The notes under the pieces were generated by a model that ran no database searches, was not told the origin of the DNA, and saw only the letters and a list, made by a program, of their open reading frames with translations. Source: Paraburkholderia silviterrae (lineage in GTDB: Bacteria > Pseudomonadota > Gammaproteobacteria > Burkholderiales > Burkholderiaceae). Taken from it: DNA of 64,000 nt. Below, one piece after another: positions 36,092-44,705 of this stretch. Both the position numbers and the translations under genes were made by a program. Position 1 is the stretch's first letter; every line of letters begins with the position of its first letter. The stretch is taken from NCBI RefSeq assembly GCF_004353915.1, contig NZ_SMRP01000012.1, positions 62,001 to 126,000 on the forward strand, given 5' to 3'.

Positions 36092-37101
36092 CGCGAGCCA
36101 ATGACTCTCGTGCCCCCGTCTTGTACGAAGCAAACGTAAGAATTGCCCGCGATGTGGTGAATCTTCGGTTATGGGGTCGCGGCGAAAGATCCAGCGCGCT
36201 GTTACTCGAGCACGAGATTTCTCAGTATGGCGGGATGACACTTAGCCAACTCTTTGCATTTGAAAAAAATACGCGGCTGGCAGAGTTTTGCGCAGCCGAT
36301 CCTTATGGAGAGCACTTACGCTCACAATACCACACATTGGCTAACGTACTAGGGCAATCCGATGTGACTCGAGGTGAAGCCGGAAGTGCAGTAACGAGAC
36401 GTCAGAATATCGATGGAGTGCGGGATTGCGCTAATGAAAGCGAACTCTATGAGTTTGTCGCCGCTGTTATAGAGGATGTTGGTGGCACGAGTTTTCTGTA
36501 TAGATGGATTCACGTCGAGGAGAAAACAGACGATATTAGCAATCAGAGATGTCTGTTAGGCTGTCATCCGGGATGGATGCACAAATATATTCATCGCGTC
36601 TGGTACATGAATGACCCTGTACTCGAATATGCGAAGCGTAGTGTGTCTCCTGCCACCGATAGACAACTCGAGGTCAGCGAGCTCCATTGGAGTCAGATCG
36701 ATGCGCCGAAGTATGGATTTGGCCACGTCGCAGTATTCCCGGTACATCTTAGAAAAGGACTGATCGGAGTTCTCCAGATTGCGGGTTCAAATGCGGCAGC
36801 AGTTGAGACAATGCTGGAGGCGCCAAAGCGGCTCTTGTTGCGAGATCTTGCAACTGAGCTGTTGAGCTGGGAGGTACGAAACATCCGCAACGAAGCTGCT
36901 TCCATTTATAAGCTGACACCCCGGGAGATAGAGGTGCTTCGCATTGTCAGCGCTGGAGGGTCAGCTGCAAATGTGGCATCAAGCTTAGGTCTATCCTCCA
37001 AGACTGTGTATCGGATTTATGCCCAGATTGATAAAAAATTAGGATCGGCAAGTATTACCAAATCTCTGGCTATAGCGACAGAAAAAGGCTTGCTAGAATA
37101 G
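36088..37101 (+). CDS. LuxR-type transcriptional regulator (337 aa)
   Basis: The C-terminal HTH is clear: YKLTPREIEVLRIVSAGGSAANVASSLGLSSKTVYRIYAQIDKKL, typical of LuxR/GerE. The region 120-250 resembles an autoinducer-binding-like fold (FLYRWIHVEEK; GFGHVAVFPVHLRKGLIGVL) but lacks a clear acyl-HSL signature. The first 110 residues are an extra segment of unknown type. The start overlaps the cyclase stop (ATGA). Its position as last gene of a sensor-cyclase-regulator operon suggests that it is the output of that pathway. Confidence 0.78.
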   Translation: MTRANDSRAPVLYEANVRIARDVVNLRLWGRGERSSALLLEHEISQYGGMTLSQLFAFEKNTRLAEFCAADPYGEHLRSQYHTLANVLGQSDVTRGEAGSAVTRRQNIDGVRDCANESELYEFVAAVIEDVGGTSFLYRWIHVEEKTDDISNQRCLLGCHPGWMHKYIHRVWYMNDPVLEYAKRSVSPATDRQLEVSELHWSQIDAPKYGFGHVAVFPVHLRKGLIGVLQIAGSNAAAVETMLEAPKRLLLRDLATELLSWEVRNIRNEAASIYKLTPREIEVLRIVSAGGSAANVASSLGLSSKTVYRIYAQIDKKLGSASITKSLAIATEKGLLE

Positions 37102-37656
37102 GTAATTTGAAGACTTCATCGTCTGCTTACCGTAAATCACCCGTGTTGACAAGGGGTAAATCGAGTGGCGATTTGGCCATCAATGAGCCATTAAACTACC
37201 ACTCAGCTAGTGTTCACGGGAATCAAGACTCGCGGTGGCCGGTCAGTAGATCTCCCAGCTTTGTACCGATCGATGGGTTCCTTCGTCCAGGTAACGCAAC
37301 TTCGCCATCGATTTTTCAGGGTGCGTCGAGCACACGTCGCCGGGTATGCGTGTTTGGTTCGATCGCATATGCATAGTACGGGCCTTGCGTGACCGGCTTT
37401 ACGGCGAATTCTTCTTCGTGGCGCTTTATTTCAACGTGAGCCGGATGAGGACGCACGCCCAACGCTTAACATTTAAATCTGCTTGCAACAAACTTAATGT
37501 TTTTTGGACTAGGCCGCAGACCATTCGCGTGGACTGTCGGTATCGCGAAAAAGTTGTAAGGCCCTTCGACCTAGTTGGTTGAGTTCGGGTTGATCATGAG
37601 GTCCGACAGCTTCATGTTGGCTGGTTAGTTAATTGGAGGCGCATCAAGAGGTTGGG
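37102..37656. other. Intergenic region, no supported gene
   Basis: About 550 AT-richer bases between the signalling operon and the transfer region. Short frames at 37107-37376 and 37346-37582 have no ribosome-binding site or recognisable product. Confidence 0.4.
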
Positions 37657-37836
37657 ATGGATGGAATCGTTTGTTCGCAATATCGACTGCCAAGCGATGT
37701 GGACGCATGGTTAGCAGCGCGCGCGAAAGTGGAGGAAAGGTCGAAAAGTGCACAGTTGATTGTCGAGCTGCGTGCTCGAAGGGCCGAAATGGAGGAGTGG
37801 TGCCTGGGGGAGATAACTCAAGCACTATGGAAGTAG
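37657..37836 (+). CDS. Small ribbon-helix-helix-like protein (59 aa)
   Basis: ATG 37657 follows AAGAGG by 5 bases. The product begins MDGIVCSQYRLPSDVDAWL, with RSKSAQLIVELRARRAEME after it. A short strand with alternating residues, then two helices with a Ser/Lys turn, is the pattern of Arc/CopG proteins, which bind DNA as dimers. It is the first plausible gene before the transfer region and could regulate it or act as an orphan antitoxin. No partner toxin was seen. Confidence 0.5.
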   Translation: MDGIVCSQYRLPSDVDAWLAARAKVEERSKSAQLIVELRARRAEMEEWCLGEITQALWK

Positions 37837-38041
37837 CGGAACGATAGTCAAGCCGAGACGCGCGCCAATTCTTCGGGCCGCGATCGATCGTCGATGATTG
37901 GCGCGGTGTTGCGGAGTTTGTCAGAAGGATCGGCAAATGGGCCAAGTCTATTCGTCTGACACTTGACGCCGGCCTCTGTCTGGTGTAAAAAATCAAATAT
38001 GGATTTTGATAAAAAAATTCGAATTTGATAATTTCAGATTG

Positions 38042-38356
38042 ATGTCTTCCGCGCGATCCAGCAAAAAGCCTGTTTTGATCGAACAGACCGAAACAGAGAT
38101 GAGAGTGACGCTCGCAGAGATCGCGCGTGGCCTGCTTGATGAGCCGTACCGGGTCAGGATTTTTTTGGGTAGTGGCCAAGCATGGGAGATCGAGTTGCTT
38201 ACCGATTCCCGGCAGATCCACCAGATTCAAACGCAGCGAGGCCCAACGCGCACATGGCTTGCGCTGGATAAGGCGATCGAGGCTGCCTTGACGTATTGCA
38301 CTGACGCGAAAAGCATCAGCGTGGAAATTGGGTCGATTGTTCTGGAGTCGCGGTAG
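38042..38356 (+). CDS. Conserved plasmid-type protein of unknown function (104 aa)
   Basis: The product begins MSSARSSKKPVLIEQTETEM and continues RVTLAEIARGLLDEPYRVRIFLGSG, with AWEIELLTDSRQIHQIQTQRG. The pattern is well structured with alternating strands and helices and looks like a conserved plasmid protein, but no function can be named. The ribosome-binding site is weak. It sits just before an inverted repeat at the entrance to the transfer region. Confidence 0.55.
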   Translation: MSSARSSKKPVLIEQTETEMRVTLAEIARGLLDEPYRVRIFLGSGQAWEIELLTDSRQIHQIQTQRGPTRTWLALDKAIEAALTYCTDAKSISVEIGSIVLESR

Positions 38357-38360
38357 AAGC

Positions 38361-38394
38361 GGTTGATACCAGTGTTGACGCACCGGTATCAACC
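38361..38394. repeat. Inverted repeat GGTTGATACC / GGTATCAACC
   Basis: A perfect 10-bp dyad with a 14-base centre starts five bases after the preceding stop codon. It has no T-run on either strand. It could be a terminator-like 3' structure, an operator, or part of a transfer origin. Confidence 0.6.
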
Positions 38395-38705
38395 TGACCA
38401 TTACGCAGCAACTGTTGAGGAAAACCGGAATGGCTACGCGGATTGTAGCGCATTGGTCCCATTGTGCGACCAAGGCAAACCTGCGCGTGCTTGTCGTGGC
38501 GGCCGCGCTACTCGCGCGTCCGATGCTTCGGCGCGCGCTCTCAGCCGACAGGCCCATAAGCGTGTCTGGTAGAGCATCAAAAGCAAGCAAAATCCCGCCC
38601 CGAATACTTCGGGATCGCCTCGTCGCCACCCCACTACAATCCCGCCGCTCCCCTTGTACGGCTTTGGTAGCCGTCCCTGATTGATTTTCCCCGGAGGACA
38701 ATGAC

Positions 38706-38921
38706 ATGTCATTGAATAACGCGGAAAAGAAAGCACTACTAAATGCATCGCTAGCGGGTATAGACGCGATCGACGCGCAAATCGAGATCCTGCGCGCTGC
38801 CTACCCGCATGCTTTTCACACTCCGGATTCGTTGGCAACGCGCTGTTTCTTCGACCAGCCGAAGCATGAGTTGCTGTCTCGCGGCTTCGTCCGCGCGTAT
38901 GAGACCGGACAGGATGGGTAG
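38706..38921 (+). CDS. Small hypothetical protein at the start of the transfer region (71 aa)
   Basis: GGAGG lies 9 bases upstream of ATG 38706. The product is soluble and mainly helical (MSLNNAEKKALLNASLAGID, then AIDAQIEILRAAYP). It precedes the VirB genes on the same strand. No family was recognised. Confidence 0.5.
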   Translation: MSLNNAEKKALLNASLAGIDAIDAQIEILRAAYPHAFHTPDSLATRCFFDQPKHELLSRGFVRAYETGQDG

Positions 38922-38985
38922 CAGGCAGGGGCACCGCCGGCTGGCTGTATGCCGGTGGGATCTGACCAGATCGGAGGACACCGTT

Positions 38986-39198
38986 ATGGGCAGGGTTTTC
39001 AGGTGGATTCGAAAGGGCGTATGCGCGCTGCTGTTGTTCCTGATGTCGACATCGTTCCTTGGCTTCGCGTACTGGGTGATCCAGCGGCACTCGTCGTTGC
39101 GCGATCTGATTGCTGTCGCGCTCGTGGGTCTGGGCTGGGCTGCAATTGGCTATGTGGCATACCAGCGCGGCCGGCCGCGCGATAACCAGGGTTGGTGA
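38986..39198 (+). CDS. Small two-helix membrane protein (70 aa)
   Basis: GGAGG at 38973-38977 precedes ATG 38986 by 8 bases. Two membrane segments (ALLLFLMSTSFLGFAYWVI and LIAVALVGLGWAAIGYVAY) and basic ends are visible. It is followed three bases later by another small membrane-protein gene, so both probably belong to the virB operon. The function is unknown. Confidence 0.55.
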   Translation: MGRVFRWIRKGVCALLLFLMSTSFLGFAYWVIQRHSSLRDLIAVALVGLGWAAIGYVAYQRGRPRDNQGW

Positions 39199-39201
39199 GC
39201 C

Positions 39202-39495
39202 ATGCGCAACCAATTTAGACATCCCCTTGCGAAACAGGTCGGAGTCGGCCTGATGCAGCTGGGCGTGCTCATCGCGTGGGGCTGCGGTGGCATGCAGTGG
39301 TTTCTGGAGTCCTACGTGCCCTGGGCTGCCCAGCGGGTGCAGAGGCTATCGCTATTGGCCGTGGTGCCAGCGGCGCTCGCCCTGGCCCTGGCCGGTGCGG
39401 CCGTAGTGCTGGTGACGCTCCAGTTTCCCCCGATCGCGGTTGCCCTCGCGGAGGGCGCCGCGCAGCGGACCTGGCGCGGACGAGGTGACGCATGA
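39202..39495 (+). CDS. Small membrane protein upstream of virB1 (97 aa)
   Basis: Two hydrophobic segments (VGLMQLGVLIAWGCGGMQWF and LSLLAVVPAALALALAGAAV) and a basic C terminus are visible. It overlaps no real gene and ends just before virB1. No family was recognised. Confidence 0.5.
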   Translation: MRNQFRHPLAKQVGVGLMQLGVLIAWGCGGMQWFLESYVPWAAQRVQRLSLLAVVPAALALALAGAAVVLVTLQFPPIAVALAEGAAQRTWRGRGDA

Positions 39496-39532
39496 AAACG
39501 CACCTCGCGTTCCCGCATGCATGGGGGTTGTC

Positions 39533-40192
39533 ATGATGCCGGTCGACTTCGCGATGCTCGCGCAGCAGTGCGCCCCTGCGGTCTATCCCACCACCCTGCA
39601 GGCGCTGGTCAAGACAGAATCGGGCTTCAATCCCTTTGCAATCGGCGTGGTCGGCGGCCGACTGGTGCGGCAACCGCGCACCCGCGACGAAGCCATCGCC
39701 ACCGCGCGTGCGCTCGAGGCGGCTGGCTGGAACTACAGCATGGGCCTGGCACAGGTCAACCGCGCGAACCTGCGCGTTTATGGCCTCACCAGCGAAACCG
39801 TGTTCGACCCGTGTGCGAACTTGCGCGCCGGCGGCGTCATCCTTTCCGGCTGCTACACCCGCGCAGCCGCCGGCGGCCGCGCGCCGCAGGACGCCGTGCG
39901 TGCAGCGCTCAGTTGCTACTACAGCGGCAATTTCACGCGCGGCTTCAGGGCGGACGAAGGGGGCACGAGTTACGTCCAGCGCGTGGCTGCGAATGCGGTC
40001 GATATCGGTGCGAGCGCCACGGTCGTCCCACCGATCGCTGTCGTGCCGGATGGCGCGGCGCCGGTTGCGCGCACGGCAGCGCACCCGGCGCGCGTGCGCC
40101 GGGCCGATGACTCATCCAGTGCCGCCACCGGGGCAGACCATGCCCGGCAGGCCTATCACCACCCAGCCTGGGACGCCCTGGGCGATTTTTAA
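39533..40192 (+). CDS. virB1: VirB1-type lytic transglycosylase (219 aa)
   Basis: The SLT fold is recognised by ALVKTESGFNPFAIGVVGG with catalytic Glu29, then YSMGLAQVNRANLRVYGL and DPCANLRAGGVILSGCY. It opens the peptidoglycan for assembly of the type IV secretion channel. GGGGG (39523-39527) lies 5 bases before the ATG at 39533; ATG 39521 is also in frame. No clear signal peptide is seen. The tail after residue about 165 is low-complexity, as in other VirB1 proteins. Confidence 0.85.
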   Translation: MMPVDFAMLAQQCAPAVYPTTLQALVKTESGFNPFAIGVVGGRLVRQPRTRDEAIATARALEAAGWNYSMGLAQVNRANLRVYGLTSETVFDPCANLRAGGVILSGCYTRAAAGGRAPQDAVRAALSCYYSGNFTRGFRADEGGTSYVQRVAANAVDIGASATVVPPIAVVPDGAAPVARTAAHPARVRRADDSSSAATGADHARQAYHHPAWDALGDF

Positions 40193-40204
40193 CGGAGCAT
40201 ACAG

Positions 40205-40537
40205 ATGCAGAAGATCTTTCCCAAAACCGTGGCCTTGCTGCGCATGCGCAGCATGCATGCACGCCGCATTGGGGCTGGCGTGGTGATGTCGATGGTCGCT
40301 CGCGCCGCCTGCGCGGGTGGCGGTCTGGCCGCGGGCACGCAGGCCGCCAACACTTTCACGACGTGGTTCTACAGCTTTTGCGGTATCTGCGCCGGTTCGT
40401 ATCTGCTGTGGACCGGGATCCAGTGCTGGACCAACAAGGCGGACTGGATCCATGACTTTGGCGGCGGCATTGCGAAGGTGGCCGGTGTGGGTTCGGCACT
40501 CGTGCTGGCCGGCTGGGCATTCGGCCTCTTCGGCTGA
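40205..40537 (+). CDS. virB2: VirB2-type major pilin (110 aa)
   Basis: A long basic leader with a cleavage site near ARAACA precedes two hydrophobic segments: FTTWFYSFCGICAGSYLLWT and IAKVAGVGSALVLAGWAFGLF. This is the prepilin architecture of VirB2/TrbC. The gene lies 12 bases after virB1 and 5 before virB3, its canonical position. Confidence 0.85.
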   Translation: MQKIFPKTVALLRMRSMHARRIGAGVVMSMVARAACAGGGLAAGTQAANTFTTWFYSFCGICAGSYLLWTGIQCWTNKADWIHDFGGGIAKVAGVGSALVLAGWAFGLFG

Positions 40538-40542
40538 TCGTC

Positions 40543-40971
40543 ATGGAAGACGACCGTACGCTTTACCCGTCCTACGCGGGCCTGAACCGGATCGCGATGA
40601 TCGGCGGCGTGCCGATGTTCCCGGCGCTGATCATCGGCTGTGCATCGCTGATCGCCAGCATGACCGGCGGCTTTGTGCTGGGCCCCGGCGGCCTGCTGAT
40701 CGGCTCGGCCGGCGTGCCGGTCTTCCTGTTTTTCCGCCATGTCTGCGAGACCGATGATCAGGCGCTGCGCCTGACCTGGCTGGAATTCCTCTGCTGGCTC
40801 GACCGCCGGCGCGTATCGGTGTTCGGCAAGACCTGCACGCTCGCGCCGATGCGCTACGGGCGCGATCTGGACGTGTACACCCGCGCGTTTGCGCACGGCC
40901 GGGACCTGGAGCGCTTCGAGGCGCTGCGTCACAGCCTGCTCTCGCACGCACAGGAGGACGAAGATGAGTAA
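40543..40971 (+). CDS. virB3: VirB3 inner-membrane component (142 aa)
   Basis: The family opening 'LYPSYxGLNRxxMIGGVPMFP' is seen as TLYPSYAGLNRIAMIGGVPM, followed by two membrane segments. It is longer than Agrobacterium VirB3 because of a soluble tail (RRRVSVFGKTCTLAPMRYG). VirB3 associates with the VirB4 ATPase. Its stop overlaps the next small gene. Confidence 0.85.
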   Translation: MEDDRTLYPSYAGLNRIAMIGGVPMFPALIIGCASLIASMTGGFVLGPGGLLIGSAGVPVFLFFRHVCETDDQALRLTWLEFLCWLDRRRVSVFGKTCTLAPMRYGRDLDVYTRAFAHGRDLERFEALRHSLLSHAQEDEDE

Positions 40972-41176
40972 CCGCGATTGCATGCCGGCCGCCGACGGTG
41001 CAAGGCCGGCCAAGGTGGGTAACACGATAATTCACGTGCGCCCTGGCGCGGGCAAGACCACCTTCAACGTCTTTTACGACATGCTTCGCCTGACGGAGCG
41101 GGAGTTCCGGATTGTGCGCGGCAGCGGCAACCTGGCAGACGATGCGCCGGGCGCGGGAGACGAGCCATGCGCGTGA
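40964..41176 (+). CDS. Small protein between virB3 and virB4 (70 aa)
   Basis: ATG 40964 has AGGAGG upstream and overlaps the virB3 stop by 8 bases; its end overlaps virB4 by 10. The product begins MSNRDCMPAADGARPAK, with an RPGAGKTT stretch that resembles a P-loop but without any ATPase context. No family was recognised. The coupling to both neighbours favours a real gene. Confidence 0.45.
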   Translation: MSNRDCMPAADGARPAKVGNTIIHVRPGAGKTTFNVFYDMLRLTEREFRIVRGSGNLADDAPGAGDEPCA

Positions 41177-43563
41177 GCAACGAGCTGAACCGGCTCGTCG
41201 CGGCCGCAGAGGACAAGCTGCCGCGCTTCGGTCGCCCGGTGTCGGTCAGTGCGACGAGCATCGACAGCGGCGGCGCCATGATGGTGCTGCGCGTGAACGG
41301 CGTGCCGTTCGAATCGGTCAGCCGCGGCGAGATCGAGGCCCGCTACGACAGCTGGAACCGTCAACTGGCCGCGATGACGCTGGAGAAGGGCAACCGCCTG
41401 TCGCTGTGGACCACTTTCCGCCGGCGGCGCGTGTCGTTCGGAGACGAGTACCGTTTCTACAACCCGTTCATCCAGCAGGCCGTCGACAAGTACCTGCAGC
41501 GATTCCGCAAGCACGACCACTTCGAGAACAGTTTCTACATCACCGTGATCCTTCAGGGCGATGACCTGGACGAAACGGTGCGCGAGCTCGAGGAGCTGGG
41601 CGAAGGACTGACGAAGGCGCTCGTGTCCTATGATCCGCAACTGCTGGAAACGTACGGGCACAACGGCATCCTGTTCTCCGAGCCATACCAGTTCATCGGC
41701 GAGCTGGTGAACGGCATCGATGAACGTGTGCCGGTCACGCAGGCGACGGGACGCGAGCTGATCCCGACGTCGCATCTGCATTTCCACTATGACACGGTCG
41801 AGATCCGCACCGACCGCTCGACGCGCTTCGCGGTCTGCTACGACCTGAAGGATTTTCCGAAGGCCGGCTGGGGGCAGACGAATCCGCTGCTGTCGCTGCC
41901 GGTCGAATTCACCCTCACGCAGAGCTTCGGCTGTCTGAGCACCGCTGAGGCGATGAAGGCGATCGAAGACCAGATCAACAACCTGAATTCGGTCGAAGAC
42001 AAGGCGAAGCACCAGATTGACGAGCTGAAACAGGCGGTCGCGCTGATCGCCGGGCGCGACCTCGCCTTCGGCGACTATCACGGTGCGCTCATCGTGTATG
42101 GCGACACGCCGGAGAAGGCGATCAGTAACGGTGCGTACGTGACGAGCCGTGCGCTGAACGACTGCGGCTTCAAGTTCGTGAAGGCGACGGCGTCGGCGCC
42201 GTTCACGTACATGAGCCAAGTGCCGGGATTCAGGATGAAGCCACGGCCGATGCCGAAGTCGACCCGCAGTCTCGCGTCGTCGTTCTCGATGCACACCTAT
42301 TCGGCCGGCAAGGCGCGCGGCAATCCGCTCGGTGATGGCTCGGCACTCATGCCCGTGCAGACGGTCGCGAAGAGCCTGTTCAGCCTGAACTGCCACGCTT
42401 CACGCCTGGATGAAGACAGCGTCGGCGAGAAGGTGGCCGGCCACACGCTGATTCTCGGCTCGACGGGAACGGGCAAGACAACGCTCGAAACGATGCTGCT
42501 CGCGTTCCTCGAGCGTTTCGACCCGAAGATCTTCGCGCTCGACCTCGATCAGGGCCTGCGGATCTTCCTCGAGGAGATGGGCGCGCTCTACTACACGCTG
42601 CGCGAAGGCGAGCCGACGGGTCTTGCGCCGTTCGGCCTGCCCGAGACGAAGCGCAACCTCGCGCACCTGTATGACCTGGTGGGCGCATGCTGCCGCGACG
42701 AGAACGGCAAGCTCAGCGCCGACGACCAGCGGCAGATCAAGCATGCCGTCGACACGGTGATGAAGCTGCAGAACATCGAGCACAGGACTTTCAGTCGCCT
42801 GCTGGAGTCGATTCCGGACACGGGCGAGGAAAACAGCCTGTGGCTGCGCCTGAGCCAGTGGTGCGGCGCAACTAACGGTCGATTCGCCTGGGCGCTGGAC
42901 AACGTGCCGAACACGTTGACGAACATCGCTGACGTGCGCCGCATCGGTTTCGACGTCACGGACTTCCTGAAGAAGGACTATGCCGCCACGGAGCCGGTCC
43001 TCGCGCACCTGCTGTACCTCAAGGACCAGATGCAGAAGAAGGGCGGGCTGCTCGCGACGGTGATCGCCGAATTCTGGCTGCCGGCGAGTTATCCGACCAC
43101 GCAGGAGCTGATCCGCAAGTCGCTGAAGACGGGCCGCAAGGCCGATGAATTCATGATCCTGGATTCGCAGTCTCCGGAAGACGCGATCCAGTGTCCGGTA
43201 TTCGCCGAGATCCGCGACCTGACGGCGACCAAGATCTATCTGCCGAATCCGGATGCGACGCGCGAAGGCTACAAGCTCCTGAACCTGACCGATCGCGAGT
43301 TCGACACGCTCAAGCGGCTCTCGAAGGAGTCGCGGACCTTCCTGATCAAGCAGAGCAACCAGTCGGCGTTTGCAACGCTGGATCTGGGCGGCATGAACGA
43401 CGAGATCGCGGTGCTGTCCAGCAGCCTCGACAACGTGGCGATCTGGGAGGAGTGCACGCGCGAGGCCCACGGCGATACGGATCTGCGCATGCAGCTGTTC
43501 CAGGCGCGCCGCAAGGGCAAGCGCAATCGCACGCCCGAGACGGAACTCACAGAGGAGAATTGA
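41167..43563 (+). CDS. virB4: VirB4 ATPase of the type IV secretion system (798 aa)
   Basis: The CagE/TrbE/VirB4 domain fills the N-terminal half, and the ATPase core carries Walker A GSTGTGKT (431-438, Lys437). LLATVIAEFWLPASYPTTQEL (about 628-648) holds the Walker B region with Glu635; the usual Asp is Ala here. SPEDAIQCPVFAEI and LIKQSNQSAFATLDLGGM are typical of the C terminus. VirB4 energises pilus and channel assembly. An insertion sequence begins exactly at its stop codon, so the reading frame is unharmed. Confidence 0.92.
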   Translation: MRVSNELNRLVAAAEDKLPRFGRPVSVSATSIDSGGAMMVLRVNGVPFESVSRGEIEARYDSWNRQLAAMTLEKGNRLSLWTTFRRRRVSFGDEYRFYNPFIQQAVDKYLQRFRKHDHFENSFYITVILQGDDLDETVRELEELGEGLTKALVSYDPQLLETYGHNGILFSEPYQFIGELVNGIDERVPVTQATGRELIPTSHLHFHYDTVEIRTDRSTRFAVCYDLKDFPKAGWGQTNPLLSLPVEFTLTQSFGCLSTAEAMKAIEDQINNLNSVEDKAKHQIDELKQAVALIAGRDLAFGDYHGALIVYGDTPEKAISNGAYVTSRALNDCGFKFVKATASAPFTYMSQVPGFRMKPRPMPKSTRSLASSFSMHTYSAGKARGNPLGDGSALMPVQTVAKSLFSLNCHASRLDEDSVGEKVAGHTLILGSTGTGKTTLETMLLAFLERFDPKIFALDLDQGLRIFLEEMGALYYTLREGEPTGLAPFGLPETKRNLAHLYDLVGACCRDENGKLSADDQRQIKHAVDTVMKLQNIEHRTFSRLLESIPDTGEENSLWLRLSQWCGATNGRFAWALDNVPNTLTNIADVRRIGFDVTDFLKKDYAATEPVLAHLLYLKDQMQKKGGLLATVIAEFWLPASYPTTQELIRKSLKTGRKADEFMILDSQSPEDAIQCPVFAEIRDLTATKIYLPNPDATREGYKLLNLTDREFDTLKRLSKESRTFLIKQSNQSAFATLDLGGMNDEIAVLSSSLDNVAIWEECTREAHGDTDLRMQLFQARRKGKRNRTPETELTEEN

Positions 43564-43643
43564 TATGAACGCGTCCCACCCCGTGACCGAGTGAGCAAAG
43601 GAAGGTGGATCCTCACGGGCCAACGGCATCGATGTGCCCAAAG

Positions 43644-43664
43644 TGGAAAATACGGAATTTTCCA
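43644..43664. repeat. Perfect hairpin in the left end of the IS
   Basis: TGGAAAAT and ATTTTCCA form an 8-bp stem with a 5-base loop, about 20 bases upstream of the transposase start. It may limit read-through from the virB operon into the transposase or contribute to IS end recognition. Confidence 0.5.
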
Positions 43665-43685
43665 AAGCGACCGGAGGATCCTGTG

Positions 43686-44705
43686 ATGAATCGTACAGCA
43701 GTCGGTGTGGACATCGCGAAAAACGTGTTCCAGGTGCATTACGTCGATCAGGAAACGGGTGAGCTTGTGAACAAGCCGATCAAGCGGGAAAAGTTCCTCG
43801 AGCACTTCGCGAACCGGGCACCCTGCGTGATCGGGATGGAAGCGTGCGGTGGAGCGCACCACTGGGCCCGGCAACTGATGAAGATGGGTCACGAGGTGAA
43901 GCTGATGCCGGCAGAGTTCGTGAAGGCGTTCAACATACGTAACAAGAACGATGCGGCGGATGCCAAGGCGATCTGGCTGGCAGTGCAGCAGCCAAGCAAG
44001 GCGGTCGCGATAAAAACCGAGATGCAGCAAGCGATGCTGGGGCTACACCGTATGAGGCAGCAATTGATCAAGTTCCGAACGATGCAGATCAATAATCTGC
44101 GAGGACTGCTGATGGAGTACGGCGAGGTGATGAGCAAGGGCCGGGCCAAGCTGGACAAGGAGATACCGTTGGTACTTGAACGGATCTCTGAGCGCCTGCC
44201 CGCGGTGGTCATTGATACGCTTCGCGAGCAGTGGAACGGACTGGCAAAGCTGGACGAGCAGGTAGCGCAGATCGAGCGCCGCATGCGCGAGTGGAAGAAG
44301 GAAGACATGTCGGTGAAAGCCATTGGCGAGATTCCCGGCGTCGGCCTACTGACGGCAACGGCGGCAGTTGCAATGATGGGTGATCCGAAAGCGTTCAGTT
44401 CTGGGCGGGAGTTCGCCGCGTGGGTCGGGATCGTACCGAAGCAGACAGGCTCGGGTGGCAAGGTAAACCTGCACGGCATATCGAAGCGCGGCGACACGTA
44501 TCTCCGCACACTGCTGATCCACGGTGCGCGTAGCGTGATTGAGAACGCAAAGGAACCCGGTGAATGGGTCGAGCAGATGAAGAAACGGCGGCCGAAGAAT
44601 GTGGTGATCGTCGCATTGGCCAACAAGATCGCGCGGACGATCTGGGCCGTGCTCGCCCATGACCGGCCGTACCAGAAGTGCTACGTGAGCGTGAAGCCGG
44701 CTTAG
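43686..44705 (+). CDS. IS110-family DEDD transposase (339 aa)
   Basis: The RuvC-like DEDD catalytic residues are in GVDIAKNVFQVHYVD, GMEACGGAHHWAR and KNDAADAKAIW. The C-terminal Tnp_IS110 (transposase_20) domain has GEIPGVGLLTATAAVAMMGD and a catalytic-Ser candidate in KQTGSGGKV. Such enzymes act with a guide (bridge/seek) RNA encoded by the element. The start at 43686 is the first ATG that fits the family N terminus. The frame is intact, so the element may be active. Confidence 0.92.
   Translation: MNRTAVGVDIAKNVFQVHYVDQETGELVNKPIKREKFLEHFANRAPCVIGMEACGGAHHWARQLMKMGHEVKLMPAEFVKAFNIRNKNDAADAKAIWLAVQQPSKAVAIKTEMQQAMLGLHRMRQQLIKFRTMQINNLRGLLMEYGEVMSKGRAKLDKEIPLVLERISERLPAVVIDTLREQWNGLAKLDEQVAQIERRMREWKKEDMSVKAIGEIPGVGLLTATAAVAMMGDPKAFSSGREFAAWVGIVPKQTGSGGKVNLHGISKRGDTYLRTLLIHGARSVIENAKEPGEWVEQMKKRRPKNVVIVALANKIARTIWAVLAHDRPYQKCYVSVKPA

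Noticed and set aside
38430-38684. Plus-strand frame beginning MATRIVAHWSH
   Set aside because: The product is basic and irregular, the ribosome-binding site is poorly spaced, and the region contains a palindrome and likely promoter elements instead.
37625-39222. Long minus-strand frames of 360 and 262 codons
   Set aside because: They lie opposite several plus-strand genes with good start sites, have no ribosome-binding sites, and translate into irregular Arg/Ser/Pro-rich sequence.
43565-43594. ATG-started MNASHPVTE frame after virB4, resembling a gene cut by the IS
   Set aside because: The sequence ATATGAACGCGTCCC at this point is one of the two inverted repeats of the element (its complement is at 44969-44983), so it belongs to the IS and is not a truncated gene.
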